Assembly (NCBI RefSeq): GCF_000002425.4
Contig: NC_037253.1
Span: 807,169 to 871,168, forward strand
Source: Physcomitrium patens
Lineage: Eukaryota > Streptophyta > Bryopsida > Funariales > Funariaceae
Length of the DNA stretch: 64,000 bases
Reading direction: 5' to 3'
Position 1 is the first letter of the stretch, and every line of letters starts with the position of its first letter. Positions 41,700 through 54,361 of the stretch are shown piece by piece. Made by a program: the position numbers and the translations under genes. The notes beneath the pieces are model-generated. The model worked only from the letters and a program-made list of their open reading frames with translations, ran no database searches and was not told the DNA's origin.

Positions 41700-42940
41700 G
41701 CTACTTCTCCAGCCTTTGGTACAAGATACAATCTCCTTGATAAGGCATTGGATAGTCCTTGCTACTTTCTAGGTCGATAAGTGATAACAAAATTGAATCT
41801 AGATAGCAACATACTCCACCAAGCTTAACGTCAATTTAGAACTTGAGCTGACATGAAATACTCCAAATTCTTATGATCCTTGTATATGGTCACTGGGTGT
41901 GCAGCTCCTTTAAGAAAGTGACACCATTCTTGGAAAGAATCTACTATAGCAAGAAGTTCCTTATCGTGGATCTCATAATTGATTTCAGTAGCAGAGAACT
42001 TTCAAGAATAAGATACAACCGGATGGAGCTTCTTGCCTTCTCCCATTTGTAAAAGTAGAGCTCCCAAAGCAAAATCCGAAGCATCAGTTTCTAAATAGAA
42101 GGCCTTTGTAAAGTCTGGATGTACCAAGATCGAAGCCGTAGTAAATGCCATCTTCAGGTCTTGAAACGCCTTCTCCGCTAGGGGTCCCCATTCTAGCTTA
42201 TCCTTGCATGTCAACTAAGTAAGAGGAGTAGCAACTTGAGAGTGATTCTTGATGAAGATCCGATAGAAGTTAGCAAAATTAAGAAAGCATTGTACATCTC
42301 TAACCGTCTTTGGAACCTCCGAGGACACGATTGCTTCTACCTTCTTGGGATCCATCTTCAAGCCTTCCATAGTTGCAATGAACCCCAAAAACTCCATCTC
42401 CATTTAGTGAAATAAACACTTCTCTAACTTGGCATATATTCCTCGCTCACATAGTTTCTCCAAGACCAAACGAACGTGCTTTTCATGCTCTTCCTCGTTT
42501 TCGAAGAATATCAAAATATCATCCAAGTATATGACAATAAAATCGTCAAGGTGCTCCCAAAAAATGTCATTCATCATATATTGGAAGACCGCTTGAGCGT
42601 TGGTAAGACCAAAGGGCATGATATTTTACTCAAAATGGCCATATCTTGTACGAAACATTGTCTTCCAATCGTCTCCTTCCTTGATTCGTACGAGGTTGTA
42701 AGCTCCCCTTAGATCAATTTTTGTAAAGATCCTTGCACATCCAAGTTGTTCTAAGAGACCAGAAATTAAGGATAACAAGTAACGATTCTTCTTTGTTACC
42801 TTGTTGAGGCTTCGATAGTCCACGCACATTTGCAACGAGCCATCTTTTTTCTTCACAAATAAGATGGGTGGCCCAACTGATGATTTTGAATGACGGATGA
42901 AGTTCTTGGTTAGATTCTTGTCGATGTACTTCCGCAACTC
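41700..42940 (-). pseudogene. Element 3 reverse transcriptase and RNase H (fossil)
   Basis: Motifs: [51 protein letters not shown] and the catalytic IVIYLDDILIF. RNase H follows with FYLETDASDFALGALL. This is standard chromovirus sequence. Confidence 0.85.
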
Positions 42941-42999
42941 CGCTAATTCCGTCTGCGATAGATTGTAGATTGGGCCAAAAGGCGGTTATGCTCCTTCTT

Positions 43000-43840
43000 G
43001 CAAGTCTACGACGCAATCATATGGTCGGTGTTCCAGTAGCATGTCGGCATTCTTCCTTTGAAATACATCTTTAAAATCCTTATATTGCTCCGATATACTT
43101 GCTGTCGAGATCTTCTCCCCTGTAGTTGGAGCCATATAAATGATAAATGATGTGCCTTCCTTGGACGATCTTACAAATGTTCTTGCTCCAATGAATAAGG
43201 ATTTTTCTATTCAAGGTTTTCTATTAGGCTTGCTTTTTGGTGGTTTTGTCGGAAAGGTCATCTTTCGCAACTTCCAATCTATGGATGGGTTATGCTTTTC
43301 CAACCAGAAAAGACCAAGAATAATAGGATTTGATGGAGTTCTAATAATATTGAAAATAATATGACTACTATGGCCCTTACACGTCACTTCTATAGGTTCT
43401 AATTCATAGGTGACACTACCAAACAATAAAGGTTGCCCATCTATGACCTCAACGTGAACAAGTTTGGATTTTTATAATAAAGGAATCTTATGACGCTTTG
43501 CAAATCCTTCGTGTAAGAAACAAGCAGATGCTCTTCAATCTAATAATGCTAAGGTTCTCAGTTTCTAAAGGCCAACAAACAAAAGGATTGTAAAGCAAAG
43601 GGCCGGTTGAGTGGAAAGAAAGGAACCTCGTTGTTATTGCAATATTTCATTGTCCAGCCACATGGTTCCTATTGTAGTTGGGTATCCTCGTTTTTGTGAA
43701 CTAACGCACCCCTGGTCCTGACAATGCATTGATTTTGCTACTTGGGGCAGTTTCCAACTTTGTAGCCTTCTTCACCGCAATACAAGCATAGACCTTCCTC
43801 CATCTACCGTTTTTTTTTCTTCTAAAGTAAGGGATTTGAC
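43000..43840 (-). pseudogene. Element 3 protease and zinc-knuckle end of gag (fossil)
   Basis: A protease-type region (about 43200-43430, with IILGLFWLEKHNP, the usual chromovirus post-protease motif) precedes a Cys-rich zinc-knuckle segment at about 43740-43800. Element 2 interrupts gag directly beyond this. Confidence 0.6.
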
Positions 43841-43844
43841 ACGT

Positions 43845-45110
43845 TGTCGTGTTGTAACACGAGTATACTATGAAAATATAAAGAAAGAGGACTTTTATTA
43901 ATGTTCAGTTACCTCGAATATTAGGAGCAACGACCAATTCCAGTACAAATACTGGGAGGCCAAGGTCGGTCACCCCGTTACAGTCAACCGGGGCATACTG
44001 AAATGCTCCGTTCGATTCCAATAACGAGAGTCAGCAAAATAGGAAAATGACCAATTCAACGATGGGTGAGCCTAGTTCGAAGAGCCATTTGGATCCAATT
44101 TCAAGACATCCAATCTGGATCTTCTTATCCAATATGAGACCTAAATTGGTCGGGCAACCCAATGTAGTCTAATTATGGGAAAATCTAGGTCTTACTACGG
44201 GCCTCAGTCAATCTGAAGCGAAGGACCAATTTGATCCAATTACACGAACATCCGGGTCTTATTACTGGACTCTTACCCAATATGAGATCTGAATTGGTCG
44301 GGCGACTCAATGTGGTCCAGATTACGGGGCTCCGATTCCGTTTCAGGCTGTTCCATCCTTTGTGCCGTTCCGAGAACGTCCTTTCGGTAAAAGGATTTCT
44401 TAAAGGTAAAAACGGAGGAGAAAGCTCTGATGGCGAGAGCCAATTTCGGATCTAAGCTCTGACGGTGGGAGCCAATTTCCGATTCAAGACAGAAGATTGA
44501 AGAAATTCAGAATTAAGGTTGAGAAATGAGAGGGGAGAGAAGAAGTTTATATGGAGTTTTGAAGGATCGGAAAGCTAGCTTCATGCTTCAGGAAGGAGAA
44601 AAAAAATAGAGAATTGGATTTTTTTTCTTCATAGGGTTTTGGGAAGACTGAGGCAATCGTTGCTGAAGTCAGTGTTGTAATGGTGAATCGGGATTTTTAA
44701 TGAACTGGATTTGATTACTCTTGACTGTTTTGTGAAATCGAGTTACGTTTGTGATTGAAGAATTAAAAGGGTGTCTATAGGATTGAGTATGCGGAGTGAA
44801 TGAAATTTATTGGATTAATCTAACAAGACAGTCAGTGGATACAAGATCGTGAATATAAAGCGGTATCGGAGATTAGCAGATTGGGTTGTTCGGGGTTCTC
44901 TGTAACGTCTAGAGACCTACCGGCTGGGACAAAAAGGACTTAGGTGAGCAGTCGAAGGGCATCCGTATAGATTTACGATATATTCTTACAGTCGTTTATA
45001 TTCCATCACTCAAAAACTGATAGACTGCTTGATTATTAGCGAATCTCTATATTACCTTCTACAGCCAGATGCCCGGCACGTTTTCAAGTAGGAAAGCACA
45101 TAATACAACA
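43845..45110 (+). repeat. Element 2 5' LTR
   Basis: It begins TGTCGTGTTGTAACACGAG, with the inverted repeat TCGTGTT/AACACGA. About 95 bp shorter than element 1 LTRs. Confidence 0.9.
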
Positions 45111-45114
45111 AAAG

Positions 45115-45132
45115 TGGTGAACCCGACGTGAA
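45115..45132 (+). promoter_or_regulatory. Element 2 primer-binding site, tRNA-Trp type
   Basis: TGGTGAACCCGACGTGAA, identical to the site of element 1 and the same 4-base distance from the LTR. Confidence 0.75.
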
Positions 45133-45180
45133 AGCTTGAGGTGGAAGGTATTGGATTTCGTTTGGTTTTATTTTTATTTT

Positions 45181-47007
45181 ATGGAAAACGAAAAAAGAAA
45201 TTTTGAAGGATCTTTGGGAAGAGTTTCTGGTGGAGGTTCTTCTAAAGGACAAGGTATGCACATGGATCCGTCTATTGCTAGTTTGTTTCAAGCCTTCTCA
45301 TTATCAATGCAGCAACAGCAAAGCAATGATCGAAAGGAAGCTTTGGCAACCAAAGCATTGCAAGTAGTGGTCAATAAAATTGATCAATTTGATGGGAGGA
45401 ATATTTCAAGGTATTTAAGATATTATGTTCATGAAATGGAATTAAATCGGGTTTCTGAGAAAAAAATGGTTGAACTATTTGGACTTGCCACGATACAGGA
45501 GATAAGAGACCACATTACATCGATTACGGATCGTTATGGAAATTCATGGGAGGTTTTTTCACATGCATTAAAAGACGAATATTTCTTGGAAGATGCTGAT
45601 CGCGTTACTAAGAAGCTATTTCTGGAATGGATTGAACGGCCCAATAAGAATTTACAAGCAGCAGAGCTACTAAGAGAATTTCAGAGGGTGTACTCTCAAT
45701 TATCGAAGGTAGAAAAATTGACATTAGAGCCGAACAAAGTTGATCTATTTCTTCAAGCTGCTGATGGAGAATTGCAAAGGTAATAAGAACTACTTCGTGA
45801 AGACAAAGAAGAAGATGAAGGATTGACAACAAAGTGGAAGAACAATAAAGATGCGGTGGGGTTGCTTACAAAAAGAGAAAGGAGAAAGGATAGGAGCAAT
45901 ATTTCGAAAACAGTACAAGCACCCAAAGCTCCAGTACATACAACACCACAAACAATGCCTACAGTTCAACCTTCGACATCCTTATCAAAGAAAGCAGATA
46001 TGAGGATAGAAGAAATTATACGAAAAATGCAAGATCTTCAAATCAAATTGGGAAGACTTGAAGAGAATACTTCTACAAACAATTCAAAGAATGTTTCAAA
46101 ACAAGGATACGTACAAAGATTCATTTGGTGAAATGACGATTCACACACTAGGAAAGATTGCAATGAATTTAATAATATGATACGGCAAGGAATTATTTGT
46201 TGGAAAGATAGGAAGATAGTATTAAAAGATAGGGAGGATCTTCTTCAAACCAATTTTGGCAAGGGAGGAATGAGAGCATTAGTTCAAGATTGCCTAAAAG
46301 AGCATGAAACAGCAGCACGAGAAAGTGCAAGTTATGGTGCTAGAGTAGATGATGACCTTGGTGGAAGTACGGAAACTAGTGAGTTTTGGGCTTCTACCAT
46401 TTCTACAATGTAAGAAGGTAAATTACCTCGAGAAGCATTATTGAGGACTACAGCTACAATATGAGGTAGAACAGGTTGGGAGGATCCTGTTGAGTCTCTT
46501 TCAGTTCATGCATATATTGCTAAGAGCCAACATGAAGCTTTGATGGAAGAAAAGAGACGAGGAAATTTTGATGATACTAGAAAAGGAAATTCTAAGAGGC
46601 AAACTCGAGAAAACAAGGCTCGGGAGGCAGCTTCACAAGAATTGCCTGTAAAGGATACCTCAGCATCATTGAATGAAAAAACAAAGGAGACAAAAGATAA
46701 GGACAAATCAATTGCTTATAAGCTACTTTTTGACATTGAAGCGGCAACAAATTTGAAAGGGGTGTTGGAAGAACGTATATTAAATGCTAAGGTGGAATTC
46801 ACATTGAAAGAAGTCTTGAAAATTGCAAAGAAGGAATTTCATGATGTTATCATTGACAGCATTAAGCGAAAGAAGCAATTAATGGGTGAAACTGGAATGA
46901 GTCATGCTATTGATGCAAGAATATATAAAGATGAAGAAGAGATTGATATTGGTTACAAGCAACTAACAAATGGAAAGAATGGATATAATCAACGAATACG
47001 TTTCTAA
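45181..47007 (+). pseudogene. Element 2 gag region (fossil)
   Basis: Very similar to the gag of element 1 (capsid-like part with HMDPSIASLFQAFSLSM, then a Lys/Glu-rich part and the extra polar segment). Broken at several points. Confidence 0.75.
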
Positions 47008-47019
47008 CATTATAGTGAT

Positions 47020-47550
47020 AAGGAAATGGAAGCTTTGAGCAACTATACTCAAAAGTATTGGGCAAGGGCAACTACTGAGGTATTGGTGAAAGTAGGAGAT
47101 ATAGAAGAACCAATTGTTGCTTTAGTCGACCATGGTTCTGAAATAAATCTCATGTCTAAAGATCTTTATAAGAAGCAAAAATAACCAATTGATATGAAAC
47201 ATGGATGGGCAACACGAGCAACTAATAACACACAGTGCGAATTATATGGAGCTTGTCCAGATGTCAAAATTCGGATTGGGGACGTTGTGACAGAGCAACA
47301 TTTCTTTGTTCAAGATACAACATCTTATCCGTTGATTTTAGGACAACCTTATATTATGGAACCACGGATGGAAACAAAAGTACTTGACGATGGTTCTGCT
47401 TATGCAAGGATACGTAGCGAAGATGGGAGGAAAGCTGTACAATTTCTAACAGTACCTCCTAACCATGAACGGAATCGAGATAGGTTGAGGGAGAAACCAT
47501 TGCCTAAGATTGTTGAAGGATTTAAGGATTTTGAGGAGGAACCACTGTAA
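47020..47550 (+). pseudogene. Element 2 protease region (fossil)
   Basis: Counterpart of the element 1 protease, with LVDHGSEINLMS and YPLILGQPYI segments. Confidence 0.7.
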
Positions 47551-47627
47551 AGCGAGATTATGGAGGTACAAAAGAGGAGGTACTCTCGCGAGATGAAGGT
47601 GCCTTTGATGCGAGTTTTATTGGTATT

Positions 47628-49751
47628 TTGGAGAATGGAAATATTATGTATAAGAAAGTTAATGATTTTAAAAGAAAAGAAAGAAAAAGATTATATGATA
47701 TTGAAGGACAATTATGCAAGTTAGGTACATTGCAAGATGATGAGAGGATTTTAGGTGTTTATGAAGAAAATGGGCTGGAAGATTCATTGGAATTGATTAC
47801 ATCTATTGGATTAGGGAATAATGATAAGATTGTTGAGATTCATTCAAGAGAGGTTTATACCATACTTGAATCTTTTCAAGCATCAGAAGTCACTGTAGAG
47901 ACGAGATATAAAACGACAGATAAGAAAGTAAAGCCTATTGTCGGACCATTACCAGAAGATTCTAAAGAACAAATAGGAGAAGCATTAAAAGAAGCAAGTT
48001 TAAGAGATCCAATGAGTATTGGACATCAGTTTACTAAAGAGACTTTTGAAGAATTGAAGATTGGTTCTGATGGTTCTTTATTGCCAAAGGAAATTACTTG
48101 CTTCAAAAAGATGTTGGCTAAACAAAGTAAATTATTTGCTTTCGAATCTCATGAAATTGGGTGTGTGGATCCGAATATTATAACACCTATGGTTATCTTC
48201 ACTGTACCGCATGTACCTTGGAATCTAAGACCGATTCCAGTACCGAGGGCACATTTACCTAAATTGGTGGAATTATTAAAAGAAAAGATGAAGATGAAAA
48301 TATTGGAACCTTCGTTTGCGCCATATTCTAGTCGATGGTTTACGGTACCTAGGAAGAATGGGTCACTACGGTTTATTCAAGATATGCAACCGATGAATGC
48401 AGTAACTGTCAGGAATGCAAGAATTGGACCTATTGTGGATGAATTTGCTGAGGCGTTTGCTGGAAGGACGATCTATTCAATGGGTGACTTGTATTCAGGT
48501 TATGATCAATTTCAACTAGCCAAAAGAAGTAGAGATATGACAACAATGAGGACACCACTTGGATTGATTAGAATGTGTACTCTTCCTCAAGATGCGACCA
48601 ACTCAGTTGCGCATATGATGAATGGGATGAATAAGGTATTGAGAGATTTTATTCGAGAAAAGACTATGCCTTTTTTGGATGATGTTCCTATAAAAGGGTG
48701 CAGAGAAGGAGACAAGGATGAAACTTTACATACGAGGGAGTGTCGCAAATATGTTGTTGATCATATACAAGATTGTGAAAAGATTTTAATTCGGCTTGGA
48801 GAAGTTCACCTTACATTATCGGGTATGAAGTCCGTATTTGGAGTACGAGAGATTGTGATTATTGGACATTTATGCGGATCTTACGGAAGAAAACCAGATC
48901 TGACTAAAGTTGATGCAATTGGAAGGATGAAAGAGGATTGTAATTCTTTAACAAAGGTTCGCAGGTTTTTAGGTGCATGTACATTTTATCGAATCTGGAT
49001 CCCTCATTATGCTCACATAGCAGATCCATTATATGAACTGTTATGCAAGGGTTACCGATTTAAATGGAAAGAAAGGCATATTCAGGCAATGCAAAGATTG
49101 AAGAAATTACTGATGTCACCTCCAATATTGAGGAAGGTTGATTATAAGTGCAATAGATCAGTGATTCTTACTATGGACGCTAGTCCAATTGCCATTGGAT
49201 GGGCTGTGGGTCAAGATGATTCCAATGGGAATAGATTTGCAGTTTGATTTCAAGCTAAAATTTTAAGTATTCGTCAGCGTACATATTCGCAAGTCAAAAG
49301 AGAACTTTGGGGAGTTGTTTCGGCTATGAAAGCTGAAAAGGACTATTTGATTGGGGTAGTAGAAGTAATTGAAACAGATTGCTTGCCATTGCTTGGAATG
49401 ATTATTAACTGTTCAACGCCAGATATTACAATGTTGAGATGGATTGCTTATATTAAGTCACTAAATCCAGAATTTAAGCATGTTATTGGGAAGGACAATT
49501 TAGTAGCAGATATGCTATCTTGAGCAAGATACGAGAGGGAGGACAAAATGGTTGAAGACATTGATGACGTCAGATTGAAATTCTATTCAATATCAAATCT
49601 CAACAGAGAAGACAAGCTATTTCTTGAAGAATCTTATGAAGGAGAATTATTGGATATTGGTCATTACTTGAATACCTTGACTAAGCAAGGGAATTGGTCT
49701 ACAGAAAAATTCAAACAAATAAGAAAAAAAGCATATGGATTTTTACTTTGA
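47628..49751 (+). pseudogene. Element 2 reverse transcriptase-RNase H region (fossil)
   Basis: Same motif series as element 1, with the catalytic segment FLDDVPIKGC and the LPQ--TNSVAHMMNGMN block, followed by RNase H. Together the two copies show the features of this gypsy lineage. Confidence 0.85.
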
Positions 49752-49790
49752 GATGGATTCTTATGGAAGAGACCGAAGAAAGGAGTTAAG

Positions 49791-51026
49791 ATGCCACAAC
49801 GAGTGATAGGCAAAAAGGAAGAAAAACTAAAATTATTAAAGGAGTTTCATGATAGTTTATGGGCAGGGCATAGAGGAATCTGGGCTACTTTTGCTAAACT
49901 CAAGGAACGATATTGGTGGAAAAATATGTATGGAGATGTGCTCTCATTTGTAGAGTCATGTGAAATCTGTCAATCGTATTCTAATATCCGACATCGAGAT
50001 GGTCTTCATCCTACGTATCCTCTGGCTATTCATTTTAAATGGGTTGTTGATTTGGTTATTATGCTAGTTGGGTTATGGCAGATGAGATATTTGGTTTTAG
50101 CTTGTGAAGATTTATCAAATCAAGTAGAAGGAAGAGTATTGAGGACAAAATCTACAGAGGGGATTTGTAGGTTTTTGCTTGAAGATGTCATTTGTCGCTA
50201 CGGATGCGTAGGAAAAATCACTACAGATCGTGGAGAATTAAATGCACAAGAAGCTCGTAAGTTCTTTGAAAGATGTGGAGTTAAACTATCACTGACTATT
50301 ACTTATAATCCAGAAGGGAATGCAAAAAGCAAACGTGGTCACCCACCGATTGTAAAAGCATTAGTTAAAGCTTGTAATGGGAAAGTTAATGAGTGGCCAC
50401 AGCTTTTGTCATTTACATTATGGGCTGATCGAACAACACATAGTTCAGTGACAGGATATATGCCAGTAGAACTTATGACAAGTCGAAAACCAATTATGTC
50501 GATTGAAGAAAAGGTACTTACTTGGAGTATGCTACCATGGGAAGATGGATTGACAAGAGAAGAACTTCTGGCTATTAGGATTCGACAATTGGAGCAAAGA
50601 TCGGAAGATGTGCAGATAGAATTAGAAAGGTTAAAAAGAGCAAGGCTACAAAACAAGGCGCGATTCGATAAGCAACATCGATTGAGACCTAAAGCAATCG
50701 AGGAAGGTGACTGGGTACTTGTTTATGACAATAGTCTGGATAATCAACATAGTACTTTGCGGAAATTTTCAAAACATTGGTTTGCACCGTATGTAGTAAC
50801 AACTAATCATGATAATGCGACTTACTCATTACGAGAGTTAGATGGTACAAAATTGAAAATACCAATTGCAGAGAAGCGAGTAAAAATATTTAAACGAAGA
50901 CACGCGGAGATGAATATGGAAGACCTTAATGAAGGTATAGAGATTCCGCAGCAAGAAGTTGAAAGTGATTTGGATAATGAAAGTGACGAAGAAAAATTGG
51001 ACAAAGACGTAGAGGATATATTCTAA
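49791..51026 (+). pseudogene. Element 2 integrase region (fossil)
   Basis: A 411-residue open part covering an H2C2-type zinc domain (FHDSLWAGHRGIW, then CEICQSYSN), the catalytic core and the GDWVLVYDNS tail. The end is acidic, as in element 1. Confidence 0.85.
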
Positions 51027-51071
51027 ATCAAACAGCAATTGGGTAAATTGGTGCATATCGGAGGATGCACA

Positions 51072-51088
51072 GGTTCAGAGGGGGTGGA
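51072..51088 (+). promoter_or_regulatory. Element 2 polypurine tract
   Basis: GGTTCAGAGGGGGTGGA directly before the 3' LTR, the same as in element 1. Confidence 0.85.
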
Positions 51089-52355
51089 TGTCGTGTTGTA
51101 ATACGAGTATACTATGAAAATATAAAGAAAGAGGACTTTTATTAATGTTTAGTTACCTCGAATATTAGGAGCAACGACCAATTCCAGTGCAAATACTGGG
51201 AGGCCAAGGTCAATCACCCCGTTACAGTGAACCGGGGCATACTAAAATGCTCCGTTCGATTCCAATAACGAGAGTCAGCAAAAAAGGGAAAGGACCAATT
51301 CAACGACGGGTGAGCCTAGTTCGAAGAGCCAATTGGATCCAATTTCAAGACATCCAATCCGGATCTTCTTATCCAATATGAGACCTTAATTGGTCAGGCA
51401 ACCCAATGTAGTCCAATTATGGAAAAATCTAGGTCTTACTATGGGCCTCAGTCAATCTGACGTGAAGGACCAATTTGATCCAATTACGGGAACATCCGGG
51501 TCTTACTACTGGACTCTTACCCAATATGAGATCTGAATTGGTCGGGCGACTCAATGTGGTCCCGATTACGAGGCTCCGATTTCATTTCAGGCTGTTCCAT
51601 CCTTTGTGCCGTTTCGGCAACGTCCTTTCGGTAAAAGGATTTCTTAAAGGTAAAAATGGAGGAGAAAGCTCTGATGGCAAGAGCCAGTTTCGGATCGAAG
51701 CTCTGACGGTGGGAGCCAATTTTGGATCCAAGACGGAAGATTGAAGAAATTCAGAATTAAGGTTAAGAAATGAGAGGGGAGAGAAGAAGTTTTTATGGGG
51801 TTTTGAAGGATCAGAGAGCTAGCTTCATGCTTCGGAAAGGGGAAAAAAGACAAAGAATTGGATTTTTTTTCTTCATAGGGTTTTGAGAAGACTGAGACAA
51901 TCATTGCTGAAGTCAGTGTTGTAATAGTGAATTGGGATTTTTAATGAAGTGGGTTTGATTACTCTTGACTGTTTTGTGAAATCGAGTTACGACTGTGATT
52001 GAAGAATTAAAAGGGTGTCTATAGGATTGAGTATGCGGAGTGAATGAAATTTATTGGATTAATCTAACAAGACAGTCAGTGGATACAAGATCGTGAGTAT
52101 AAAGCGGTATCAAAGATTAGCAGATTGAGTTGTTCGGGGGTTCTCTGTAACGTTTAGAGACATACCGACTGGGGCAAAAAGGACTTAGGTGAGCAGTCGA
52201 AGGGCATCCGTATAGATTTACGATATATTCTTACAGTCGTTTATATTCCATCAGTCAAAAACTGATAGACTGCTTGACTACTGGTGAATCTCTATACTAC
52301 TTTCTACAGCTAGATGCCCGGCGCGTTCTCGAGCAGGAAAGTACATAATACGACA
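51089..52355 (+). repeat. Element 2 3' LTR
   Basis: It begins TGTCGTGTTGTAATACGAG and ends ATAATACGACA, followed by the duplication ACGT. Confidence 0.9.
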
Positions 52356-52379
52356 ACGTACTGCATCAATTTATATGTC

Positions 52380-53210
52380 TTCTACCTCCGGATGTGAATT
52401 CACGTTGCTTGTCGATATAGTTGGGGCGTGGCGAACCGTATATTGTCTTGAACATTAGACTTGGCGACATTGGATTAGGCGGTTATCGCACTTCACATCT
52501 TGGCTAATAGCTTCGTCGAGCATTCAGGGATCAGGAAGAGTTAACAGCAAATCCTTCATATTATCCTTTAAATCCCAATAGAGTTGACTCATCAATGCTT
52601 CTTCATCCCAATTGATGTCAGATGCTAATTGCCTGAAATCCGATGCATAGACTAATGTAGAACACATTCCTTGTCGTAGTGACCGGATCATTGTTGTTGC
52701 CCATCGAACCCTTTCGTGTTCACCAAATGCTTCCGCAAATGCCTCCAAAAAGGTTTCAAAATTGTTTAGTATGGACGATCATTTCTCAAACAAAGGAGCA
52801 AACCATGATAGAACTTGTCTTGTAAGTAAGGTTCCAACAAGCCCAACACGTGACTCCTCCGTTGGATAGCATTTAGGCTATAAAACTGTTATCAACCTGA
52901 TTTGATTGATGAATCCTTGAAACTTGGAATGTGTACCATCGAACTTGTCCAGAAGGCTAACTCGGGGCTCCGTATGTTGTAGAACCAGCGGTGCTTATTG
53001 AACTTGAGGCAAAGTTACTTTTCCAAGTATAGAAGTTTGAAGATGGTGTAACCTAGATTGTGCCATCCTAGATGCTCCATCATTATGAAGCCTTGCCATG
53101 ACTCCTTCAATCTCTGCAGTTCTTTGTGATAATGTAGAGAGGGCATTCATGATAGCATCCAACTTGGACTCCAAACTTTCTATCATACTAATGTCTTGGC
53201 CTCCAGCCAT
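52380..53210 (-). pseudogene. Element 3 gag, N-terminal part (fossil)
   Basis: Starts MAGGQDISMIESLESKL at 53210 with a short coiled-coil-like stretch. The capsid part follows (ASDFRQLASDINWDEEAL), typical of chromovirus gag. Continues beyond element 2 at 43840. Confidence 0.75.
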
Positions 53211-53252
53211 TCTAAGAGAAGGACAAAAATGACTCTACAAGAAGACAATATT

Positions 53253-53450
53253 GGTTTAGAGGAGGGTACTCCGCAACCTCTAAAATACCTTAAGAGCTTC
53301 AAGAAAAGGAGTAATCCACTCCCTCCGAGAAGAATAAGACTCCAATATTGTAACAAAAGAAGTATCAGTTTAGAGGAGGGTAATTCGCAACCTCTAAAAC
53401 GTTAGTACACCTTCAAGCAGAGGGGTAATCCACACTCTAACGAGGAAGAA
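53253..53450. repeat. Leader direct repeat of element 3
   Basis: Two related segments of about 90-95 bp, each starting GTTTAGAGGAGGGTA and containing CGCAACCTCTAAAA and GGGTAATCCAC, lie between the primer-binding region and gag. L530 elements have the same two-part leader in decayed form (about 5040-5220, 58790-58920, 61000-61190). Confidence 0.7.
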
Positions 53451-53454
53451 ACTA

Positions 53455-53466
53455 GCTCTGATATCT
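53455..53466 (-). promoter_or_regulatory. Element 3 primer-binding site, initiator-tRNA-Met-like
   Basis: Minus strand reads GATATCAGAGCT, close to the TGGTATCAGAGC of plant initiator tRNA-Met, 25 bp from the LTR end. The match is imperfect. Confidence 0.5.
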
Positions 53467-53490
53467 GAGGTGAGTGAAGTCTCAACAAAC

Positions 53491-53894
53491 TGTCACGGAC
53501 ACAGAAATACAGACTTGAGATCTAACAAGAAGTTCAAGAAGAACTGGCAAGAATTAGATTAATCAGATGAATACAAGAACAATACTAGAGAGGTGAGCTA
53601 GAGCTCCAAGAGATGTGTTATCGAGACTGAAGAACTCTTCAACCTCGATTCCAATATATACTCCTATTTAGGAAGCTTCTCAAGCAACTTCTACCAACTA
53701 AGAAGCTTCTAGAAGATTCCAAAGACTTGCTTCTAGAAGGTTCTAAGGACTATGTCCCTAACATCTTCTATCAACTAAGAAGCTTCTCAAGCAACTTCCA
53801 TCAACTATGAAGCTTCTAGAAGGTTCCAGAGACTTACTTCTAGAAGGTTCTAGAAACTTGTCTCTATTAGGTTCTAAGGACTATGTGCCTAACA
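53491..53894 (-). repeat. Element 3 5' LTR (404 bp) with duplicated heat-shock module
   Basis: Shares the sequence of the 3' LTR but contains an extra copy of about 130 bp of the U3 block. The GAAgcTTCtaGAA series therefore occurs twice (53702-53719 and again around 53813-53850). TATATA at 53655-53660 follows downstream in element sense. Confidence 0.82.
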
Positions 53895-54361
53895 GCTAAT
53901 GGTTATAGTTATGCTTGATATGTATTGTAAATCTTAGCTTGTTTCCAACAATTGAATTGAAGATTATTGAAGTTTAAGTGGATCAAGATCTTAGAAAGTA
54001 GAATTAAAAGGTCTAGTGAGGGTTTTTAAGATTTCTTGTAATCTACTAGTTAAATTGGAATAAAATTTATGAGTAAAGATAGTAGATTTTTTTTTTTTTT
54101 CTATGTATATAAATTTTTTTGAGATCAATTGAATAGTGAAAAGGAAAGATATTGGCTCTCGGAGATTGACATCAAGATTGAAGAAGGAGGTTGGCTGATA
54201 CTCGATTACGTTTTTGAGGTTATCATCTATTTGATAATTCATATCATTTTCAAATTTTTTGTACTTATTTTTAACTTAGTTTTTAAGCAGTGTGAAAAAT
54301 TTGAGTTAAGATCAAAAGTTCATTCATTATTTATTGATGTTTAAATCTATTATAAAAATTA

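Larger units (their letters stand above)
43845..52355 (+). mobile_element. Element 2: older copy of the element 1 family
   Basis: LTRs 43845-45110 and 51089-52355 (about 1266 bp each), target duplication ACGT at 43841-43844 and 52356-52359, tRNA-Trp-type primer-binding site and polypurine tract. The part order is the same as in element 1, and the encoded proteins are closely similar. LTR differences are clearly more frequent than in element 1 (several percent by eye on sampled blocks), so it is older; the coding part has more breaks. Inserted in the gag region of element 3. Confidence 0.92.
39381..53894 (-). mobile_element. Element 3: chromovirus (Ty3/gypsy) with short LTRs, interrupted by element 2
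   Basis: LTRs at 39381-39653 and 53491-53894; flanks GTTAA (39376-39380) and GCTAA (53895-53899) fit a 5-bp duplication with one change. Own sequence without element 2 is about 6 kb. Minus-sense order: PBS-like site, leader, gag, zinc knuckle, protease, reverse transcriptase, RNase H, integrase, chromodomain, polypurine tract. The chromodomain places it in the chromoviruses. Several breaks, intermediate age. Inserted into telomere-like LTR copy B. Confidence 0.88.
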
